64,000 nucleotides of DNA from an uncultured Candidatus Saccharibacteria bacterium (lineage in GTDB: Bacteria > Patescibacteriota > Saccharimonadia > Saccharimonadales > HK-STAS-PATE-42): NCBI GenBank assembly GCA_937871805.1, contig CALMQB010000002.1, forward strand, positions 310,001-374,000, in the 5' to 3' direction. The notes under the pieces are model-generated. The model was not told where the DNA came from, did no database searches, and was given only the letters and a program-made list of their open reading frames with translations. Shown here piece by piece: positions 15,508 to 25,400 of the stretch. The stretch's first letter is position 1, and every line of letters starts with the position of its first letter. Both the position numbers and the translations under genes were made by a program.

Positions 15508-17301
15508 TTAATCGATGATCAGGCCGTCTTTTTGGTGCTTCCAGAGATCGGTAAAGATTCCATTTTGCGAAAGGAGCTCGGCTTTAGTTCCCGATTCTAC
15601 AATACGACCAGCATCCATAACGATGATTCGATTAACATTATTTAAGGTGGAAAGGCGGTGTGCAATTGCAACGACCGTTTTATCCTTCCAGAGCTTTTCC
15701 AGGGAATCTTGAACAAGCTTTTCAGTTTTAGAATCTAGAGCGGAAGTTGCCTCATCCAAAATTAGAAGGTCGGAATGTTTGAGGAAGGCTCGAGCAATGG
15801 CAATCCGTTGGCGCTGTCCTAAACTTAATTTGATTCCACGCTCGCCAACTAGAGTTTCATATTTGTCTGGTAAAGAATTGATGAACTCGTGGGCGTGAGC
15901 TTTCTTGGCTGCAGCAATAATCTCTTTTTTAGTGGCTTTACCGTTCTTTGCATAGGCAATGTTATATGCTATGCTTTGCTGGAACAAGGTAGTATCTTGT
16001 GGAACGTAGGAATTAAGTAAGCCTAAAGATTCTTTTTTGAGTGGCTTACCATCAACTTGAATTGCACCATCTTCGTAATCGTAAAACCCAAGTAGGAGTT
16101 TAATTAAAGTTGTTTTTCCAGAACCTGACTTTCCGACAATCCCGACTTTCTCGTTTTTATTGATTGTTAAGTTTATGTTTTTTAGAACTTTTGTATCGTC
16201 ACGATCGGGGTAGGCGAAGTTTAAATTATTAAATGAAATGCTGGAATCAAAAATCGGTTTTTGAACCTTAAGTTTAGGCTTATTTAAATCTTGATAATAT
16301 TCTTTAACCACATTGCGCCCTGGGAATAGGTAGTTATAGTTCTGTTTGTATTCTGAAAAGTCAGTAGCAATGTGTTGGATTCTTCCAGAAATTTCCCAGA
16401 TACTATTCGTAAACTGTTGCAGAACTGTAACGGCGGTAACTATCCCGACCACGCTTAGGTTCCCATTACTGTAGAGCCAGAGATTTAGGACTGCAAAACT
16501 AATCCAAAGGCCCCATCTAATCACTAGGTCTGCTGAGGCCCAATATATCTCATCTGCAAAATTCCTCTTAGTCGAAGTCTTGAGCATACTAGAGCTATCC
16601 TTAGATAAAGACCTAAGTTCTACCGATTCACTGTTAAAGGACTTGACGTTAACAAAATTTGATATCGAATCAAACTGTCTTCCCGCAACTGTAGACTTCA
16701 TGTCTGAGTGTATATTAGCCGTACTCTTAACTCTTTTTAGTGAAAAATATGAAGTAATGACTAGAATTATAAGAAACACGCTGAAGAGTACTGCGTTTTC
16801 CTTAGTGGAGAGAAAGAGTATACCAATAAAAACCGGAAATCTGACAAGCTTATCTATATCCTCTTCTCCAAAATCTATAAATATTGTCATTAACTTTGCA
16901 TAAACTTCATCTAGTGCGCTAGCAACTTTTCCACTAGGTCTCTGTACAAACTCTTCGTATTTGAATCCCCAAACATATTTCTGAGTAATGTCTCTAACCT
17001 TATAAAGAACTGGAGTTTGTACAAAAACCTCCAAGAGGCCATATACTCGCCAGGTGAGACTGTGTACCAAGTTCAAGGCTACCATTATGATTAGGAGTAT
17101 TTTTAACTGTCCATAGTCAACATTTGCCTCACTAACTAAGCCGGCGATTCGGCCAACAAAATATGGAAGTACCGCAATGCTAATATTGGCTAAGAATGAT
17201 GCCAGATAGGTGGGGAGAAGCGGCTTCCAATTATACTTTAAGAAGCTGAGCATCGCTTTGATGCTTTGGTCGTTCTTTTTTTGTTTTTTAGATTCTTTCA
17301 T
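15508..17301 (-). CDS. ABC transporter, fused permease and ATPase (exporter half-transporter)
   Basis: 597 residues: a six-helix membrane domain (residues about 20-330), then the nucleotide-binding domain with Walker A GKSGSGKTT, signature LSLGQRQRIAIARA, Walker B LLILDEATSALD and switch His in AIAHRLST. One chain should homodimerise as a type IV exporter of lipids, peptides or drugs. The substrate is not predictable. The signature has Leu instead of the first Gly (LSLGQ), a tolerated variant. It lies downstream of rpsG on the same strand, separated by REP repeats and two genome-motif copies, so it is probably a separate transcript. Confidence 0.92.
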   Translation of the reverse strand: MKESKKQKKNDQSIKAMLSFLKYNWKPLLPTYLASFLANISIAVLPYFVGRIAGLVSEANVDYGQLKILLIIMVALNLVHSLTWRVYGLLEVFVQTPVLYKVRDITQKYVWGFKYEEFVQRPSGKVASALDEVYAKLMTIFIDFGEEDIDKLVRFPVFIGILFLSTKENAVLFSVFLIILVITSYFSLKRVKSTANIHSDMKSTVAGRQFDSISNFVNVKSFNSESVELRSLSKDSSSMLKTSTKRNFADEIYWASADLVIRWGLWISFAVLNLWLYSNGNLSVVGIVTAVTVLQQFTNSIWEISGRIQHIATDFSEYKQNYNYLFPGRNVVKEYYQDLNKPKLKVQKPIFDSSISFNNLNFAYPDRDDTKVLKNINLTINKNEKVGIVGKSGSGKTTLIKLLLGFYDYEDGAIQVDGKPLKKESLGLLNSYVPQDTTLFQQSIAYNIAYAKNGKATKKEIIAAAKKAHAHEFINSLPDKYETLVGERGIKLSLGQRQRIAIARAFLKHSDLLILDEATSALDSKTEKLVQDSLEKLWKDKTVVAIAHRLSTLNNVNRIIVMDAGRIVESGTKAELLSQNGIFTDLWKHQKDGLIID

Positions 17302-17412
17302 TTTGATTTAAATTTTAGTTTGATTATAGCGTAATGCACTTAAGTTTAAGGCGCCAACCTCACCTCTTCTGAAAAGAGAGATAAGTAAAAATAATAAAAT
17401 AGACTTTTCCCT

Positions 17413-17495
17413 GGATCTCTCGACAGGCTCGGGATGGCGAATTCCAAAAGTTAAACTTAAGTTCTAAGTAGATCCTGAAACGAGTTCAGGATGAC
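17413..17495. repeat. REP-like palindromes and genome-motif copies
   Basis: A variant unit (GGATCTCTCGACAGGCTCGG, about 17413-17432) and a standard unit ATCCTGAA/TTCAGGAT at about 17472-17492 flank a TTAAACTTAAG copy near 17453. The order REP, motif, REP is also seen at 26924-27015. Confidence 0.7.
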
Positions 17496-17565
17496 AATCT
17501 TGGCAACCCTCAGATAGCCCGACATTGAAGGGGGTAGGACTTTAAAAGTTAAAAGAGAATTAAGT

Positions 17566-18042
17566 TTAACGAGCGAAGTGAGCGAAAGCACGGTTGGCTT
17601 CTGCCATTTTGTGAACTTCTTCTTTCTTTTTTACGGCAGATCCAGATTCGTTGTAAGCATCAACGATTTCAGTTCCAAGGCGCTTCCAGTAAGGCATTCC
17701 TTTTTTACTGCGAGCAGAACTAACAAACCACATCATTGCGAGGTGAGTTCGACGGTGACCTTGCACTGGGTATGGTACTTGGAGGTTAGAACCACCGACT
17801 CGACGCCCCTTAACTTCGAAGGCTGGTAAAACATTATCAAAAGCGGCTTCTAGGACTTCTAGAGGATTTTTAGATTTAGCTTTTTCGGCGGCAAATTCCA
17901 TGGCCATATAAACAGCTTTTTCAGCAGAAGACTTTTTACCATCCTTCATACTTTTATGAATTAGTCTTTGGACTAAAACTGAGCTGTATAGTCGATCTGG
18001 GTTTGGTTCTCTTTGTAGTGATTTGGTTTTTTTACGTGGCAT
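17566..18042 (-). CDS. rpsG: 30S ribosomal protein S7
   Basis: 158 residues, normal length. Family sequence is clear: MPRKKTKSLQREPNPDRLYSS at the start, VLVQRLIHKSMKDGKKS, and VGGSNLQVPYPV...RR in the rRNA-binding core, ending with the helix KMAEANRAFAHFAR. S7 nucleates assembly of the 30S head and contacts the E site. It is last of the rpoB-rpoC-rpsL-rpsG cluster. The usual fusA/tufA do not follow, and transcription probably ends in the repeat-rich region downstream. Confidence 0.97.
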   Translation of the reverse strand: MPRKKTKSLQREPNPDRLYSSVLVQRLIHKSMKDGKKSSAEKAVYMAMEFAAEKAKSKNPLEVLEAAFDNVLPAFEVKGRRVGGSNLQVPYPVQGHRRTHLAMMWFVSSARSKKGMPYWKRLGTEIVDAYNESGSAVKKKEEVHKMAEANRAFAHFAR

Positions 18043-18067
18043 AAATTAAACTTAAGTCTGTAAGTGA

Positions 18068-18481
18068 TTACTTGCTTGGCTTTTTAACTCCATATTTAGA
18101 GCGACTATTTTTTCGATCTTGTACACCCTGTAGATCCATTGCTCCACGAACGATGGTGTAACGTACTCCGATTAAATCAGGTACTCGACCTCCACGTACG
18201 AGAACTGCAGCGTGCTCTTGGAGGTTGTGGCCTTCGCCTGGAATGTAAGCCCAAAACTCTTCTTTGTTGGTTAGACGTACCCGAGCAACTTTACGCATTG
18301 CAGAGTTTGGTTTTTTAGGGTTAAGAGTTGTAACCTGGATACAAACGCCACGCCTTAAAGGAGAAGCTTTTTTATACTTATGATTTTTTTGAGTATTAAC
18401 AACGGTCTTTAAAGCCGGCGTTTTAGGCTTATTTCTAGGGCTCTTCCGTGGCTTTCGTAGTAACTGATTTACGGTTGGCAT
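18068..18481 (-). CDS. rpsL: 30S ribosomal protein S12
   Basis: 137 residues. The decoding-centre loop [19 protein letters not shown] and the second loop [20 protein letters not shown] are conserved. In the second loop the usual RVKDLPG is RVPDLIG: the streptomycin-contact Lys (K87/K88 in common numbering) is Pro and the following Pro is Ile, while the modified Asp is kept. The basic tail is normal. It sits between rpoC and rpsG, 25 bp upstream of rpsG. Confidence 0.97.
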   Translation of the reverse strand: MPTVNQLLRKPRKSPRNKPKTPALKTVVNTQKNHKYKKASPLRRGVCIQVTTLNPKKPNSAMRKVARVRLTNKEEFWAYIPGEGHNLQEHAAVLVRGGRVPDLIGVRYTIVRGAMDLQGVQDRKNSRSKYGVKKPSK

Positions 18482-18605
18482 TTATATGTATTGAAACTCT
18501 TTAGACCTTATTGAGGTTAATTTATTTTTAGATTTAAATCTTTTTCTTAAACTTATTTAGAGATTATACTCTGTCATAGCTGTTAAAACAAGTTTTTGGA
18601 TTGTT

Positions 18606-21600
18606 TTATTCCTGGTCGTAACCTGGTTGATTTTGAGAAAGGCTTCTTGCGCCTGTTCCGACTGGAATCTTACGTCCGATGATGACGTTTTCTTTCAGCC
18701 CTCTTAACTTATCTGTCCTACCGCTTATGGCGGCTCCGACTAGGACTCGAGTTGTCTCTTGGAAACTTGCTGCAGAGAGCCAGCTATCTGAGGCAATTGA
18801 AGCTCTTGTTAAACCGAGAAGAAGTTGGGTATATATGATAGGCTGCTGACCGTCCTTCAGAAGCTCTGTGTTATCTTCGACCACACTTGCTCGAGAGACA
18901 ATCTCACCAGCCGCATAGAGGCTGTCACCAGGTTCTTCTACCCTAACTCGACTGAACATTTGACGAACAATTAACTCCAGATGCTTGGCATTAATGTCGA
19001 TCCCCTGTGAGGCATAAAGTCCGAGGACCTGATTAATTAAATAGCGTTGAGTGGCTTGAATCCCTTTATATTCAAGGATTTCATTCGGATCGAGTGAACC
19101 TTCGGTGAGTTGATCTCCAGCTTCTACCTGATCGCCGTCTTTAACGGCTAACGGAGTTGATTTAGCAAGAACATGCTTGCTGGCAGATTTTTTAGTTGCC
19201 GTAATTACGATTGAGTCAGGAGTAATTTCAAGTTTACCGCCAAAATTAGCAGTTATCTGCCTTGAGTTGTCATCTTCGCTGGCAAGAACATCTCCTGCAA
19301 GAACTTCGTTACCGGCGGCAACGCGAGGCTGACGGCCTTCAAGTGGGTACTCTTCCTTCTTGATTCCGACTGGAGTGACTTGAATAACTATAGTTTCACC
19401 GTCTTCCCAGACTGCGACCTTTCCGCTGACGTCGCTAAGCATAGCCTTCCCCTTTGGGGCTCGGGCCTCAAGTAGCTCAGCTACACGAGGCAGACCCTTG
19501 GTTACATCAGCTTCTGTGGCGGATCCAGCTTTGTGCTTGGTGTTTAGGGTTAGCTGAGTACCGTTCTCGCCCAAGGCTTGAGCTGCGATTACTCCAACTG
19601 CTTGATCCGGTTTAATTAATGCGCCAGATGCGAGGTCGATTCCGTATGATTTAACTGTAACTCCTCGTAAATTAGAACAGGTCAAAACGCTCCTAATTGT
19701 CACATCAGAGATTGAGGAATCTTTAGAAATTAAGCCTGCGACTTCTTTTGAAATTAAATCACCAGCTTTAACAATTGTTTTTCCGCCAGATTTAACATCT
19801 TCTGCAGCAAACCGTCCATGAAGACGATCTGAAAACTCAATATTGATACCTTCAGCTTCTTCTCTGTACACGATAAATCCAGGATCTACAGATTGACTGT
19901 CTACGGTATAGACATCTTGGGCAATATCAACCATTCTCCTGGTTAAATAACCAGCATCTGCGGTCTTAAGGGCGGTATCTATTAGACCTTTACGCGCAGC
20001 AGAGCTATCTACAAAATACTCAACAGCATTAAATCCAGTTTTATAGTTGTTCTTTAGAGGTAGTTTTATTTCACGTCCAACTGCATCAACAACAATGCCT
20101 TTCATTCCGGTTACATTTTTAAAGTTACCAATTGAACCACGCGCTCCGGAGATTGCCGCCATTTCCATACTTGAATCGATACGTTTAAACTGATCGGCAA
20201 TTGCATCTGAAATTTTCCTATCAATGGCTTTCCAAACCTCAATTGTGGCCCTAGTTTCTTCGTCTTCAGTTAATAAGCCGTTTTTGAATTGTTCGGCAAT
20301 TTTAGAAACTTGAGCTTCTCCTTCTTCAAGAAGAATAGGTAGATTCTTAACATCTGAGTAGTCATCTGCTCCGGTTGAAAGACCAGAGTTTGTAGCCCAG
20401 GTGAAGCCAATAATCTTTAAATCGTTGGCAACTTCTGCCGCATACTCAGCGCCGTGTTGAGTGAACATGTCTGCAACAATTTTTTTAAGTGCTTTACTAT
20501 CCATTTCTTTATTTTGGTACGGATAATCTGCTGGCAAGGCATCGTTTAGAATTAGTCGTCCGTAAGTTGTTTCCATTAGCTTTCCCTCGACAATTGTCTT
20601 GATTGGCTGTTGAATATCTAGCTTATCTTTACGGTGAGCTAGCTCAGCCTCTTGGGCACTAGAAATCACTGGAGCTTTGTAATCTTTATCTTCTTTGTAT
20701 TCTGGACGAATGTAGGTCAGGAAGTAGCAGCCGAGAACAATATCCTGGCTCAAGTTTAAGACAGGAGAGCCATCAGCAGGCTTTAGTAAGTTAAGATTAG
20801 CAGCCATTATTTCGCGAGCTTCTTTTTGAGCTTCCTCTGAGAGAGGGAGGTGAACGGCCATTTGATCTCCGTCGAAATCAGCATTGAAACCGGCACAGAC
20901 AAGTGGGTGGAGCTGTATTGCCTTACCGTTGTTGAGCTTAGGCTTGAAGGCTAGAATTCCTAAGCGGTGCAGGGTTGGTGCACGATTTAGTAGAACATAT
21001 TTGCCTTCCATGACAGAATCTAGAGCATCCCAGATGATTGATTCTCTAAGTTCAATCAACCTGTTCGCACTTTTAATGTTTTGAGCATATTCATTCTCAA
21101 TTAGGTAACCAATTACGTGGGCCTTAAATAGCTCTAGTGACATTTCGCGAGGTAGACCACACTCGTCTATTTGCAGCTCTGGTCCGGAAACGATCACACT
21201 TCGTCCTGAGTAGTCAACGCGCTTACCGAGGAGGTTTCCTCTTAATCGGCCCTGCTTACCTTTAAGGACGTCGGTTAGAGACTTAAGTTTTCGTCGACCA
21301 CCAGTTGCTGTAACAGCTCTGGAGCCACGACCGGCGTTATCAATCAAAGCATCGACAGACTCTTGAAGCATTCGCTTTTCATTACGCTTGATGAGCTCTG
21401 GTGCTCCAAGTGCAGTTAACTTTTTTAGACGATTATTTCGGTTGATCACTCTTCTGTAAAGATCGTTGAGGTCAGAGGTTGCAAAACGACCTCCTGAAAG
21501 AGGAACCATTGGTCGTAGTTCTGGTGGAATCACCGGGACAACAGTAAGGCAAGTCCAAGACGGATCTATTCCAGCTTTGTGAATTCCTTCAACAATCTTT

Positions 21601-22433
21601 AAACGCTTGATTAACTTTTTATAATTCTGTCCTTGAGCTTCTTCGACCTTAGCCCTGAGATCTTCGATGAGGGCAACTATATCAAGTTTTTTAAGTGCTT
21701 CATAGATTGCTTCTGCACCCATACTGACCTTGGCGACGTCTTTATATTCTTGTGGAAGCTGACTGTAGTCTGACTCTGTAATTAGAGAAGCCTCTTTAAG
21801 AACGTCAAGTTGTGACTTTCGGAGAAGGTAGGCATCATTAACTTCATCGATATCTTTACTTCTAGACTTAGCGAGTTCTTTTATGTCTGCACCTTCGGCC
21901 TCGGAGAGTTCTTCGTATCGAGTTTCTAAGGTCTTTTTTTCGGTATCTACAGCAGTTTCTAAGTCTGCATAGAGAGCATCTTTTGCTTCTGAATCAACAC
22001 CACTAATCATGTAAGCGGAAAAGTAGATAACCCTTTCGAGGGTTTTAGCGCCCATTCCCAAGAGGTTGCTGATTGCACTTGGGTTAGAACGCAGGAACCA
22101 GGTGTGGACCGCAGGGACAACAAGTTTAATGTGCCCCATTCTTTCACGTCGAGCATTTGAGTTGGTAACCAATCGACCACGCTTATCGACCGCCATGTCT
22201 CTGGCTCTAACTCCTTTAAATCTTGAGTCATGCGCAGAAATATTCTTGGTTGGACCGAAAATCTTTTCACAGAAAAGACCGTCTTTTTCTGCCTTATTAG
22301 TTCTGTAGTTAATTGTCTCAGACTTAGTTACTTCTCCCGAAGATTTTTGCATAATCATTTGAGGTGAAGAGATAGTTATCCTAATCTCTTCGAAATCTGC
22401 TAGCACTGAGTTGGTGTCTTTGTCTTCTGTCAT
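18606..22433 (-). CDS. rpoC: DNA-directed RNA polymerase subunit beta-prime
   Basis: 1275 residues. The catalytic loop NADFDGDQMAVHLPLS is intact, with clamp, bridge-helix and jaw regions in order. Three departures are visible. The N-terminal zinc site that normally has four Cys is replaced by ISAHDSRFKGVRARDMAV (DNA about 22130-22270). The second zinc site reads VLTCSNLRGVTVKSYG, keeping only one of four Cys. The trigger loop reads GTQLTLNTKH instead of GTQLTMRTFH. The gene follows rpoB by 32 bp in one operon. The frame is open throughout, and these changes look like fixed lineage features rather than decay. Confidence 0.98.
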   Translation of the reverse strand: MTEDKDTNSVLADFEEIRITISSPQMIMQKSSGEVTKSETINYRTNKAEKDGLFCEKIFGPTKNISAHDSRFKGVRARDMAVDKRGRLVTNSNARRERMGHIKLVVPAVHTWFLRSNPSAISNLLGMGAKTLERVIYFSAYMISGVDSEAKDALYADLETAVDTEKKTLETRYEELSEAEGADIKELAKSRSKDIDEVNDAYLLRKSQLDVLKEASLITESDYSQLPQEYKDVAKVSMGAEAIYEALKKLDIVALIEDLRAKVEEAQGQNYKKLIKRLKIVEGIHKAGIDPSWTCLTVVPVIPPELRPMVPLSGGRFATSDLNDLYRRVINRNNRLKKLTALGAPELIKRNEKRMLQESVDALIDNAGRGSRAVTATGGRRKLKSLTDVLKGKQGRLRGNLLGKRVDYSGRSVIVSGPELQIDECGLPREMSLELFKAHVIGYLIENEYAQNIKSANRLIELRESIIWDALDSVMEGKYVLLNRAPTLHRLGILAFKPKLNNGKAIQLHPLVCAGFNADFDGDQMAVHLPLSEEAQKEAREIMAANLNLLKPADGSPVLNLSQDIVLGCYFLTYIRPEYKEDKDYKAPVISSAQEAELAHRKDKLDIQQPIKTIVEGKLMETTYGRLILNDALPADYPYQNKEMDSKALKKIVADMFTQHGAEYAAEVANDLKIIGFTWATNSGLSTGADDYSDVKNLPILLEEGEAQVSKIAEQFKNGLLTEDEETRATIEVWKAIDRKISDAIADQFKRIDSSMEMAAISGARGSIGNFKNVTGMKGIVVDAVGREIKLPLKNNYKTGFNAVEYFVDSSAARKGLIDTALKTADAGYLTRRMVDIAQDVYTVDSQSVDPGFIVYREEAEGINIEFSDRLHGRFAAEDVKSGGKTIVKAGDLISKEVAGLISKDSSISDVTIRSVLTCSNLRGVTVKSYGIDLASGALIKPDQAVGVIAAQALGENGTQLTLNTKHKAGSATEADVTKGLPRVAELLEARAPKGKAMLSDVSGKVAVWEDGETIVIQVTPVGIKKEEYPLEGRQPRVAAGNEVLAGDVLASEDDNSRQITANFGGKLEITPDSIVITATKKSASKHVLAKSTPLAVKDGDQVEAGDQLTEGSLDPNEILEYKGIQATQRYLINQVLGLYASQGIDINAKHLELIVRQMFSRVRVEEPGDSLYAAGEIVSRASVVEDNTELLKDGQQPIIYTQLLLGLTRASIASDSWLSAASFQETTRVLVGAAISGRTDKLRGLKENVIIGRKIPVGTGARSLSQNQPGYDQE

Positions 22434-22465
22434 ATATATTTAGCTAATCTTTAAATTTAAAACTT

Positions 22466-25400
22466 TTATGCTAGCTCCTCCTCTATTTGTTGTTCAGATT
22501 TTTCTCTGGCTACTTCTGGATCTTCAGGCTTGTTTTCGGAATCTGAGAAATCAGAACTTAAGCCACTGAGGTCGATATCCCTCGGGCTAAGTGCTCCTTC
22601 GGATTCAATAACTTCAGAGACATCTTCTGAAACCGGAGTTTCGGTGGCTGAAACTTCCTCGATTAGCTCCTCCGCTTCTATGGTGTTTGATTTACGACTT
22701 TTCATATCTTTAGTAGGGTCTTCAGTTACCTCATAGCGGTCACCAATAAGTTGTACATCGAGGCCAAGGCCCTGTAGCTCACTGACGAGAACCTTAAAAC
22801 TCTCGGGCAACTTTGACCCGACTATCTTGCGGCTCTTAACTAGAGATTCGTAGGCCTTAGAGCGTCCGACCATGTCATCAGACTTAATGGTTAACATTTC
22901 TTGCAAAATGCTAGAAACACCGAATGCCTCTAGGGCCCAAACTTCCATTTCCCCGAAACGCTGACCACCAAATTGGGCCTTACCGCCAAGTGGCTGCTGC
23001 GTTACCTTAGTATACGGACCAATGCTTCTGGCGTGCATCTTATTCTCGATCATGTGATCAAGTTTGAGCATGTGCATGTAACCTATTGCAGTACGCTCTT
23101 CGAATGCATCACCACTACGTCCATCAAAAAGTTGAACCTTGCCGTCTTCAGCGTAGCCAGCTCTTTTGAGTTCAGCTTTAATCTGAGGAGTAGTAACCCT
23201 ATTGAAAGATGGTGAAGCGACCTTATATCCTAATGCTTTTGCAGCTAAACTTAAGTGCATCTCAAAAACCTGGCCCAAGTTCATACGGCTTGGAACTCCA
23301 AGCGGCGTAAGAATCATGTCAACTGGTTGTCCGTCTTCAGTAAATGGCATGTCTTCTGCAGGAAGAATCTTTGAGATCGTACCCTTGTTTCCATAACGTC
23401 CAGCAAACTTATCTCCGACTTCAACCTTAGCGGTGTGAGCAACGAAGACCTGAACCTGCATTAAAACGTCAGATTTTAGGTCATGACCACCTTCACGAGT
23501 AAAGACCTTAACGTCAACAACCTTACCAGCCTTACCGTTTGGCATGCGCATCGAAGTATCCTTTACGTCTTTGGCGTTATCTCCAAAGATCGCGCGAAGA
23601 AGACGCTCTTCACCAGTTAGTTCAGTCTCACCTTTTGGAGTGATCTTACCGACCAGAACGTCACCGGACTTAACATCACTTCCTACTCCAACAATACCGA
23701 GCTCATCAAGATGGCGTAAGGTTTCTTCTGAAGCATTGGGGATGTCTTTAGAAACTTGCTCTTGACCAAGTTTAGTTTCACGGATATCAACCGTAAAGTC
23801 TTGTATGTGGATTGAGGTGAACTCATCTTCACGAACTAACCTTTCAGAGATGACAATTGAGTCTTCAAAGTTGTAGCCTTCCCACGGCATGAAGGCAACC
23901 AGAACATCTTTTCCGAGTGCTAATTCTCCGCTGGCAATACTCATTCCTTCAATTATTGGCTGGTCTTTTGTGAGCTTATCTCCAACCTTAACAACAACCT
24001 TCTGGTTAATGCTTGTTCCCTTATTACTACGTGCGAAGTGTCTTGGTTCATAAGTTTTAACACCACCTTTTTTGTATTTTATGGTTACGCGGTTGGCATC
24101 AGCATAAGTGACCTCACCGTCTTCTTCGGCAATAATAAGTTGACCAGTTGACTTTGCAGCATCATTTTCTAGGCCAGTTCCAACAATTGGAGATTCAGTC
24201 TTAATGAGTGGGATTGCCTGACGTTGCATGTTGGCGGCCATTAAAGCTCTTTTGGCTTCGTTAGTCTCTATGAATGGAATTAGAGCAGCAGAAGTTCCTA
24301 GGCTTTCCGATTGGGAGGCATCCATATGAGTTAGCTCTTCCGTGTCGACCTCTTCAGGCTTAAAGCCTGCTCTGGCTGCAACACGCTCATTGGTGATTTT
24401 GTTAGATTTGTCTACTGAAAGTCCAGAAGAGGCAATTACGGCAGATTTCTCGGCTTCAACATCAAGATACTCAACCTCATCTGTTAATTTACCATTTAGG
24501 ACTTTACGGTATGGAGCTTCAATAAAGCCGAATTCATTGACCTTGGCATAGGATGCTAGGTGTAGAACTAGACCAATATTCGGACCTTCCGGGGTTTCGA
24601 TGGTACAAATTCTACCGTAGTGAGTTGGGTGAGTGTCTCGAACCTCAAATCCTGCTCTTTCACGAGTGAGCCCACCAGAGCCTAAGCTGGTTAACGTTCT
24701 TTTTTGAGAAAGGTCAGTCAAGGGGTTAGCTTGTTCCATGTACTGAGAAAGCTGTCCGGTATTGAAGAATTCACGAACAGCGGCTGTAACTGGCCTTGAG
24801 TTGACTAAAGAAATCGGCGTAGCGCTTTCTGGATCAGCAAGAGTCATGCGGTCTTTAATATTTCTTTCAAGACGAAGAAGACCTTTTCTGAATTGCTGCT
24901 CAAGCAGTTCCCCGACTAAACGGACACGCCTGTTCGCTAGGCTGTCCATGTCGTCTGCCGAATCACCAGAGTTGCTGAGACGAATTAACTCACTAATTGT
25001 TGCAACTAAATCTTCTTTACGTAAAATTCTTCCAGAAGCATCAAATGGTGCATCTAATTTAAGACGGCGGTTAATCTTATACCGTCCAACTTTTCCAAAA
25101 TCGAAACGCTTGAAGTTAAAGAGCATTCCTTCAATTAATGACTTGGCATTATCCACTGTAGCCATTTCACCAGGCCTTAACCGGCTAAAGACTTCAATCA
25201 GAGCTTCAGACTGGTTTTTAGTAGAGTCTTTTTTGAGTGTCTCTTGAATGAAGTCTGTGTCACCATTGTTAACATCTTTAAATGCTTTTTCAATTTCAGT
25301 GTTAGAGCTAAAGCCAATAGCCTTTAAGAAAATTGTAAGAGGAATTTTCTTTTTTTTATCGACCTTGACGCTAATTGAACCATTGGCTGCAATGTCAATC

